Assembly (NCBI GenBank): GCA_016841945.1
Contig: JAENYC010000032.1
Span: 1 to 38,390, forward strand
Reading direction: 5' to 3'
Source: Haloplasma contractile
GTDB lineage: Bacteria > Bacillota_I > Bacilli_A > Haloplasmatales > Haloplasmataceae
Length of the DNA stretch: 38,390 nt
Below are positions 33,040 through 38,390 of the stretch, one piece after another. Position 1 is the stretch's first letter. Each line of letters starts with the position of its first letter. The position numbers and the translations under genes were made by a program. The notes below the pieces were generated by a model. The model was not told the DNA's origin. It made no database searches and saw only the letters and a list, made by a program, of their open reading frames with translations.

Positions 33040-34194
33040 TTAAACTAAATGCATAAAACGCGTTTTATTTTCTAGGATAAAATAAAACGGATAGGAAAAT
33101 TGTAAATAATTGATCAAGTAACTGTCCTCTACTTTTTTTAAAATCATATGAACTCGAATTGGCCATTCATATGTATCTGATATAGGGATATCTCTCATTG
33201 CCGTTGATATTTCTTTTCTAATATTAAATAATTTATCTTTAATTGAATGATTACTATCGATAGTATGGAATATCTTTTCTTTGGTTCTGTTTAACATACT
33301 TTGTTCATCTAATACACTTCTTCCTATTCCATTCATCAATAAATAGGCTATTTGTTTTTGTTCTTCTATGTAAGCTTCATCATAATTACAAAATAAGCTT
33401 TGCCATTTATTTCTTTGTGTTAATAAAATATCTTTAAGTTCTTCTTTATTTTTAGCAATTTTATCATCCACATTTAAGACGAATAGATAATCTTCATCAA
33501 AGTACAACTGGATAAAATCTTCTACTTCCATCTTATCAAAATCATCACTAAATGATTTTAAAAATTGACGAATTTCTTTGTTTTCTGATGATTTATTTAA
33601 TAAATATTTTTCTTTTTCTTTTTTATAAGTCCTTTTAATATCCGGTAAGGCAAGTCTAGCATCAGGGTTTTCATCAGGTACTGAAAACTGAATTTGTTTT
33701 ATTCTATAATTATCATCTATTTTCTTTATAATAAAACAAACGCGTAAATCAAGTTTGTATTTTCTATCTCTTAATTCTCGCTCATGTAGAAAATGAGCCA
33801 ATATCCAATTGATTTCAGTTAAATCTCTTTTTAAATCTGTTGAATCTTTTAACTGTCCCTTTATTTCATCGATGTAGTTTCCATAATTACTATTATGTAA
33901 AAATGTAAAAGTAAAATAAGCCGGCGCATAGACAAATACAAGCTCTTCATGATCTTTAATTATGAGTTTATCAAAATCAATTTTTTCAAAACTCCAGTAT
34001 TTCCAATCATCCACAAACAATTTTTTACATTCTTTATATCCTAAACACAATTCTCCAAAACTCGTCCCTAATATAGATATTTCTTCATCTAAGACAAAAA
34101 GTTTTTTTATCATTTCATCTGCATAATTTTCATCTTTTTTATCATATGCATATTGAAATTCACGTAATAAATTGAGTATTTTAACCTTGTTCAT
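33040..34194 (-). CDS. Unknown protein with two similar halves (possibly NTF2/SnoaL-like)
   Basis: 384 residues, not confidently recognised. It appears to have two similar halves (about 1-180 and 190-384). Each starts with a helix containing a short F--AY-KKDE or F-DDFDKMEVEDF segment, passes an ISILGTSFGE- or YLFVLNVDD-type strand and ends in LDLRVCFIIKKIDDNYRIKQIQFS or IRVHMILKKVEDSYLINYLQFS. That ending resembles the last strands of NTF2/SnoaL-like 'calcium/calmodulin kinase association' folds. No catalytic motif, signal or TM is seen. The ATG at 34194 is preferred; the earlier ATG at 34209 overlaps the AGGAGA RBS. Confidence 0.65.
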   Translation of the reverse strand: MNKVKILNLLREFQYAYDKKDENYADEMIKKLFVLDEEISILGTSFGELCLGYKECKKLFVDDWKYWSFEKIDFDKLIIKDHEELVFVYAPAYFTFTFLHNSNYGNYIDEIKGQLKDSTDLKRDLTEINWILAHFLHERELRDRKYKLDLRVCFIIKKIDDNYRIKQIQFSVPDENPDARLALPDIKRTYKKEKEKYLLNKSSENKEIRQFLKSFSDDFDKMEVEDFIQLYFDEDYLFVLNVDDKIAKNKEELKDILLTQRNKWQSLFCNYDEAYIEEQKQIAYLLMNGIGRSVLDEQSMLNRTKEKIFHTIDSNHSIKDKLFNIRKEISTAMRDIPISDTYEWPIRVHMILKKVEDSYLINYLQFSYPFYFILENKTRFMHLV

Positions 34195-34312
34195 CATTCT
34201 TCTCCTCATATTTTAATACCTTATATTATATCTAAAACAACGCTGAAATACTAGTATTGTATAAATAATTAAGCTAGATAAATAAAAAAAAAGAAATATT
34301 TAAAGGAAATCA

Positions 34313-34341
34313 TTGACAATCTTAAACGACACTGATAGAAT
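34313..34341 (+). promoter_or_regulatory. Promoter of the ABC exporter operon
   Basis: TTGACA (34313-34318), 17-base spacer, TAGAAT (34336-34341). Transcription should begin near 34348, about 36 bases before the leader ORF and about 290 before the first exporter gene. Confidence 0.8.
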
Positions 34342-34374
34342 AAATAAGGTTAAAAAAATAATAAAGAATCGGAG

Positions 34375-34451
34375 GTGAAGACAATGTTAAAGTTAATCAT
34401 AACTTTTTTAACAAAGAATAAAATTGAATATTTTAAAAGAAATGTCTTCAC
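34375..34451 (+). promoter_or_regulatory. RBS-sequestering pairing in the exporter leader
   Basis: GTGAAGACA (34375-34383), directly upstream of the leader ATG and including part of its RBS, is perfectly complementary to TGTCTTCAC (34443-34451) inside the leader ORF. If formed it would mask the leader RBS; a ribosome in the ORF would open it. Confidence 0.55.
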
Positions 34452-34476
34452 AGATAGATTCTTTCTAATTATGTAA
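34384..34476 (+). CDS. 30-codon leader peptide upstream of the ABC exporter
   Basis: ATG at 34384, TAA at 34474-34476, preceded by GGAGGTGA at good spacing. The peptide is hydrophobic and basic: MLKLIITFLTKNKIEYFKRN followed by VFTDRFFLIM. It shows no signal-peptide or toxin pattern I recognise. Position between a consensus promoter and two terminators suggests a regulatory leader, like BmrB upstream of bmrCD in Bacillus subtilis. Its last codons (34456-34461) include the first strand of the antiterminator described below. Confidence 0.7.
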   Translation: MLKLIITFLTKNKIEYFKRNVFTDRFFLIM

Positions 34477-34576
34477 TCTTTTTATCTTTATTTTGCATTG
34501 GAATCTTTCTGTAGGTTCCTATTTTTTTATGCTTATTTTTCATACAATGATAGGAGAAGTGTGACATTTCTCCTAT
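34456..34576 (+). promoter_or_regulatory. Candidate ribosome-mediated attenuator (five alternating segments)
   Basis: Segment 1 AGATTCT (34456-34462, inside the leader ORF), 2 GGAATCT (34500-34506), 3 AGGTTCCTAT (34513-34522), 4 ATAGGAGAAGT (34550-34560), 5 ATTTCTCCTAT (34566-34576). Pairings 2:3 and 4:5 make terminators; 1:2 and 3:4 compete with them. A ribosome finishing at the stop codon would cover segment 1 and favour termination. One stalled early would leave segment 1 free and favour read-through. Confidence 0.65.
34500..34528 (+). terminator. Leader terminator 1
   Basis: GGAATCT/AGGTTCC (34500-34506, 34513-34519; one G-U pair), 6-base loop, then TATTTTTTT. It lies 24 bases after the leader stop codon. 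Confidence 0.65.
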
Positions 34577-34580
34577 TTTT
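34550..34580 (+). terminator. Leader terminator 2
   Basis: ATAGGAGAAGT/ATTTCTCCTAT (11 bp with one G-U), 5-base loop, then a T run and more T after one C. It stands 55 bases before the first exporter gene, so it must be bypassed for expression. Confidence 0.8.
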
Positions 34581-34634
34581 CATTTTTAAAAAGAAATTGA
34601 ATTAATTAGATATATATAAAAGGGGTGATTCAAA

Positions 34635-36461
34635 ATGAATTATATAAAAACCCTGTTCGGATGGGTTAAAAAAGACATTATTTATCTATTGATTTCTGTA
34701 ATCGCGTTATTTTCAGTCACTTACACATTAACCATTGTACCTTTATTTTATCAACATGCACTAGATAGAATCATAATTCCTGCATTAGGATTAGAACCTG
34801 AAAAAGAAAGTTTAACAAGACTTCCTCATTTATTTACTAACTTTATTAATCAAGGACAAACACCTTTAAGACAATTGTATTATTTAGGAATCGCTTTGGT
34901 ACTACTACAATTAGTACGAGCATGTTTCATGTTTTTATCGGGGCGTTCTAATGCGGTATTCTCTGAACGCGTTGCCTATAAGGTTCGAATAAGATTATAT
35001 GATCACATTCAAAAATTGTCGTATTCTTATCACACTCATGCTGAAACAGGAGACCTTATACAAAGAAGTACATCCGATGTCGATACAGTTAGAAGATTTA
35101 TTGGGATGCAGTTCCCTGAAATGTTTAGAATTATCTTTCTATTCGTTTTCGTTTTAATTCAAATGTTTTCGATTAATATTCCTTTAACTTTTATCTCACT
35201 CACAGTTGTTCCGATTATTTTTACCTTTGCATTTATCTTCTTTAAAAAAATACAAACTGTTTTTACGAAGACCGATGAATCAGAAGGAAGAATGTCAACT
35301 GCATTACAAGAAAATTTAACAGGAATACGAGTTGTAAAAGCTTTTGCGAGGGAAAATCACGAAATTAAACGATTTGATGATTTTAGTCGTACTTACAGTA
35401 ATAATGTACAAAAAATCATCAACAACATGGCTTTTTATTGGTCAAGTTCTGATGTGATTTGTTTACTTCAAATTGGTTCAACCATTGTATTAGGTGCCTA
35501 TTTTGCCTTAACAGGCCAAATCACAGTAGGTGAATTAGTCGCGTTTTCAGGATTTATTAATTTTATCCTATGGCCAATTCGCCATTTAGCACGAATTATT
35601 GTTGATTTAGGTAAGAGTACTGTTGCGGTTAAACGGATTCAAGAAGTTTTAGATGAAGAAGATGAATATCAAGAAAAAGACTTACAAAAACCTGAAATTA
35701 GAGGAAACATAACATTTGATAATGTCAGTTTTGTATTTAGTGATGCGACCGTACCAACATTGAAAAATATAAATTTAAGTATAAAAAAAGGTGAAACCAT
35801 TGCGATTATTGGTAAAACAGGTAGTGGAAAATCAACACTTGCCCATCTACTAGTTAGATTATATGATTATACAGATGGCTCTATCAAGATTGATGGCGTT
35901 GAATTAAAAGAAATGGATAAACAATGGGTAAGAAAACACATTGGAATTGTATTACAAGAACCATTCTTATTCTCAAAAACCATTTATGAAAACATCGGTA
36001 TTATATCTGATAATCCTGATGATGATACCATCTACAATGCAGCATCAGTTGCTTCTATTCACGATGATATTCTACATTTTGATAAAGGCTATAAAACCAT
36101 TATTGGTGAACGTGGGGTTACTTTATCAGGAGGTCAGAGGCAACGCGTCGCAATCGCTAGAATGTTAGTCAAGAACTTACCAATCATCATCTTTGATGAT
36201 TCATTAAGCGCTGTTGATACTGAGACAGACTTAGCGATTCGAAATGCATTAGCGAAGCGTTCTAAAGATTTAACTAAAATCATAATTACCCATCGTATAT
36301 CAACCGCAATGGAAGCAGATAGAATTATTGTGTTAGAAGATGGAAAGATTCTTGAAATGGGAACACACGATGAACTATTAGAAAATGATAAGGTATACAA
36401 GAAAATATGGGGTATTCAATCAGCACTAGAAACAGGACTAAACAAGGAAGGGGTGAAGTAA
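34635..36461 (+). CDS. Heterodimeric ABC exporter subunit, BmrC/YheI-like (Asp in place of catalytic Glu)
   Basis: 608 residues: a six-helix exporter membrane domain (about 15-330) fused to an ATPase domain (about 360-595). Walker A is GKTGSGKS (about 393), signature LSGGQRQRVAIARM (about 497), Walker B IIIFDD with Asp521 and Asp522, H-loop ITHRIS. The residue after the Walker B Asp is Asp522 rather than Glu, the mark of a degenerate site in heterodimeric exporters. With the next gene it should form a multidrug- or peptide-exporting pair like BmrCD. RBS is AAGGGGTGA. Expression seems to depend on read-through of the two leader terminators. Confidence 0.93.
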   Translation: MNYIKTLFGWVKKDIIYLLISVIALFSVTYTLTIVPLFYQHALDRIIIPALGLEPEKESLTRLPHLFTNFINQGQTPLRQLYYLGIALVLLQLVRACFMFLSGRSNAVFSERVAYKVRIRLYDHIQKLSYSYHTHAETGDLIQRSTSDVDTVRRFIGMQFPEMFRIIFLFVFVLIQMFSINIPLTFISLTVVPIIFTFAFIFFKKIQTVFTKTDESEGRMSTALQENLTGIRVVKAFARENHEIKRFDDFSRTYSNNVQKIINNMAFYWSSSDVICLLQIGSTIVLGAYFALTGQITVGELVAFSGFINFILWPIRHLARIIVDLGKSTVAVKRIQEVLDEEDEYQEKDLQKPEIRGNITFDNVSFVFSDATVPTLKNINLSIKKGETIAIIGKTGSGKSTLAHLLVRLYDYTDGSIKIDGVELKEMDKQWVRKHIGIVLQEPFLFSKTIYENIGIISDNPDDDTIYNAASVASIHDDILHFDKGYKTIIGERGVTLSGGQRQRVAIARMLVKNLPIIIFDDSLSAVDTETDLAIRNALAKRSKDLTKIIITHRISTAMEADRIIVLEDGKILEMGTHDELLENDKVYKKIWGIQSALETGLNKEGVK

Positions 36462-36462
36462 G

Positions 36463-38307
36463 ATGCAAGATCAATTTCAAGAACAAGATTTTACCACAAG
36501 CATTAATTTAACGACATGGAAAAAGATTTTAATATTTTTAAAGCCTCTAAAAAAACATGTAATATTTGGTACAATGTTTGTCGTCTTAATCGCAGTATTT
36601 GACGCAATCTTCCCTATCATCTCAAAAGAAGTCATTGAATATGTAGAAGAAGTAACAAAAAATAATAGAGCACTTAATTATAATATATTGTATTTATTTG
36701 GTGTTATATATATTTTATTTGCCTTTATTCAATCGTTTTTCATTTATAAATTTATTAAACATGCTGGCACGATAGAAGTTGAGTTATCCTATCGCCTAAG
36801 AAAAGCAGCCTTTGAAAAACTACAGTCATTATCCTTTAATTATTTCAACAATACACCTGTTGGATGGATTATGGCTAGATTAACAAGTGATGCTAGACGC
36901 TTAAGTGAAATCATTTCATGGGGACTGATTGATATGAGTTGGGGCCTTATGATGATGATTTCAATCATATTCGTGATGTTCTTTGTCAATGCGAAACTAG
37001 CACTCATCACATTAGCTGTTACACCAATCATTATCATTGTCAGTATTGTCTTTAGACAGTTCATGTTAAGACTTTACCGTGAGGTAAGAAAGATTAATTC
37101 TAAAATCACTGGTAGTTTTAATGAGGGAATTACAGGTGCTAAAACTTCTAAAACCCTTGTTTTGGAAGAAAAGAATTTACATGAGTTCGACCGTCTCGCA
37201 ACATCTATGAAAAGAAAATCTATCCGTGCAATGGTCATTTCATCCTTATTCTTTCCATGTGTGTTAGTATTAGGATTTATTGGAACTGCGCTTGCGATAT
37301 ATAATGGTGGTAATTACGTCTTACAAGGCATTATTTCATTTGGAACTTTATCATTGTATGTCACTTACTCTACTCAGTTTTTCGATCCTATCTTACAACT
37401 TGCTAGAGTTTTAGCAGAACTTCAACAAGCACAAGCATCTGCTGAACGATTAATATCTCTTCTAGAAGAAGAACCAGAAATAGTAGATGATAAAGAAGTA
37501 ATTAAACAATATGGAGACTTCCTACATTTTAAAAAAGACAATTGGGAAGAAATAAACGGTAAAATTGAATTTAAAGATGTCACCTTTCACTATCCTGATG
37601 GAGAAAATATTTTAGAACATTTCAATCTGACTGTCAATGTAGGAGAAACCATCGCTTTAGTAGGTGAAACAGGTGCTGGTAAAAGCACACTTGTAAACCT
37701 AATATGTCGTTTCTTTGAACCCACTGGTGGGAATATATTAATTGATGATGTAGATTATCGTAAACGTTCATTAGGTTGGTTACATTCAAACCTAGGTTAC
37801 GTCTTGCAAAGTCCACATCTATTTAGCGGAACAATACGTGAAAACATTCGTTATGGACGACTTGAAGCAACAGATGAAGAGGTTGTAGAAGCGGCAAAAT
37901 TAGTCGATGCACACGACTTCATCATGGAATTTGAAAAAGGATATGATACAGAAGTTGGTGAAGGTGGTGGCAGATTATCAACGGGACAAAAACAATTGAT
38001 ATCCTTTGCTAGAGCCATCTTAGCTGACCCAGCCTTATTTGTATTAGATGAGGCAACCTCATCGATTGACACAGAAACGGAACGTAAAATTCAAAAAGCG
38101 ATAGATAAACTATTAAACGGTAGAACCAGTTTTATCATCGCACACCGTCTGTCAACGATTGTCAGTGCAGATAATATATTAGTCATTAGGGACGGTAAAA
38201 TCGTTGAGCAAGGTAAACATGAGGACTTAATAAAACAAGAAGGATACTATTACCGTCTATATACCAATCAATTTGTTGAAGAACAAACACAATCATTAGG
38301 ATATTAA
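36463..38307 (+). CDS. Heterodimeric ABC exporter subunit, BmrD/YheH-like
   Basis: 614 residues: exporter membrane domain (about 30-345) and ATPase domain (about 370-605). Walker A GETGAGKS (about 401), Walker B FVLDEATSS with catalytic Glu530, H-loop IIAHRLS. Its signature is LSTGQ (505-509) rather than LSGGQ. It therefore faces the partner's Asp-type Walker B in the degenerate site, while its own catalytic Glu pairs with the partner's intact signature: one active and one degenerate site, as expected for this type. It starts one base after the first subunit's stop codon, with AAGGGGTGA inside the upstream gene. Confidence 0.93.
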   Translation: MQDQFQEQDFTTSINLTTWKKILIFLKPLKKHVIFGTMFVVLIAVFDAIFPIISKEVIEYVEEVTKNNRALNYNILYLFGVIYILFAFIQSFFIYKFIKHAGTIEVELSYRLRKAAFEKLQSLSFNYFNNTPVGWIMARLTSDARRLSEIISWGLIDMSWGLMMMISIIFVMFFVNAKLALITLAVTPIIIIVSIVFRQFMLRLYREVRKINSKITGSFNEGITGAKTSKTLVLEEKNLHEFDRLATSMKRKSIRAMVISSLFFPCVLVLGFIGTALAIYNGGNYVLQGIISFGTLSLYVTYSTQFFDPILQLARVLAELQQAQASAERLISLLEEEPEIVDDKEVIKQYGDFLHFKKDNWEEINGKIEFKDVTFHYPDGENILEHFNLTVNVGETIALVGETGAGKSTLVNLICRFFEPTGGNILIDDVDYRKRSLGWLHSNLGYVLQSPHLFSGTIRENIRYGRLEATDEEVVEAAKLVDAHDFIMEFEKGYDTEVGEGGGRLSTGQKQLISFARAILADPALFVLDEATSSIDTETERKIQKAIDKLLNGRTSFIIAHRLSTIVSADNILVIRDGKIVEQGKHEDLIKQEGYYYRLYTNQFVEEQTQSLGY

Positions 38308-38317
38308 AAACATAAAA

Positions 38318-38390
38318 AGAGTAGCTATTTAATAGGGCTCTTTGTCAACTAGTGTTGGTGGAGAAAAACCAATAAACTGATAAATAGGAT
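38318..38390. mobile_element. Possible insertion-sequence terminus at the right edge
   Basis: After the exporter operon the sequence GGGCTCTTTGTCAACTAGTG (38334-38353) and what follows resemble the terminal inverted repeats of ISL3-type elements from low-GC Gram-positives. No transposase reading frame is inside the window. AAAGAG/CTCTTT (38318-38343) could instead be a weak terminator stem. Recognition is from general pattern only. Confidence 0.25.

Noticed and set aside
1-38390. Mycoplasma-type code with TGA as Trp
   Set aside because: Tryptophans are TGG throughout and several genes end naturally at TGA.
1-38390. CRISPR arrays, tRNA/rRNA genes, prophage or defence islands
   Set aside because: No spaced repeats, tRNA-like cloverleaf, rRNA sequence, integrase or phage structural gene was recognised.

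Overview
The window is low-GC DNA from a Gram-positive-type bacterium. TGG codes for Trp, and TGA is a normal stop codon (for example at 24151-24153 and 16155-16157), which excludes the Mycoplasma/Spiroplasma code. Surface proteins are lipoproteins with Thr/Glu-rich linkers behind the lipid-anchored Cys, and several carry thermonuclease, OB-fold and degenerate Ig-like domains. Together these suggest a standard-code Mollicutes relative of the Izemoplasma/Acholeplasma type or a close Bacilli lineage. This placement is inference. I see no tRNA, rRNA, CRISPR array, prophage or complete insertion sequence.

Left third (about 1-14.5 kb, all minus strand). A membrane-anchored metallophosphoesterase and a metallo-beta-lactamase-fold hydrolase come first, then two tandem DHH/DHHA1 (NrnA-like) phosphoesterases and a thermonuclease lipoprotein with its own promoter. 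Next is a six-gene operon, read from 14.46 kb leftwards: a CUT1-type ABC importer (ATPase, two permeases, lipoprotein binding protein), a second thermonuclease lipoprotein and a 912-residue lipoprotein of three aBig-OB-OB repeats, ending at a clear terminator at about 5.5 kb. The combination of surface nucleases, importer and intracellular oligonucleotide/phosphate hydrolases suggests scavenging of extracellular nucleic acid.

Middle (14.9-29.2 kb). Acetate kinase has its own consensus promoter. An apparent eleven-gene minus-strand operon (27.0 to 16.2 kb) encodes a thiolase, an SDR reductase, an alpha/beta hydrolase, a KAS III-like condensing enzyme, a complete branched-chain-amino-acid-type ABC importer, a CoA-transferase and a second alpha/beta hydrolase. 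It looks like uptake and CoA-dependent processing of a short carboxylic acid, ester or amino-acid-derived compound, with energy recovery through acetate kinase; the substrate is unknown. A TetR-family gene lies between this operon and a second thiolase gene that is identical to the first over about 1.1 kb. Both thiolase promoters are TTGACA-17-TATACT with a palindrome placed identically just after the -10.

Right third (29.3-38.3 kb). A HEPN-like/CBS protein is paired with a two-TM protein of unknown function. Next come a LysM-GH18 glycosidase, SurE and an unknown 384-residue protein. A plus-strand operon encodes a heterodimeric ABC exporter of the BmrC/BmrD type. It is preceded by a consensus promoter, a 30-codon leader ORF with a strong RBS, and two tandem terminators with mutually exclusive antiterminator pairings, which looks like ribosome-controlled attenuation. 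The last 80 bases may hold the end of an insertion sequence.
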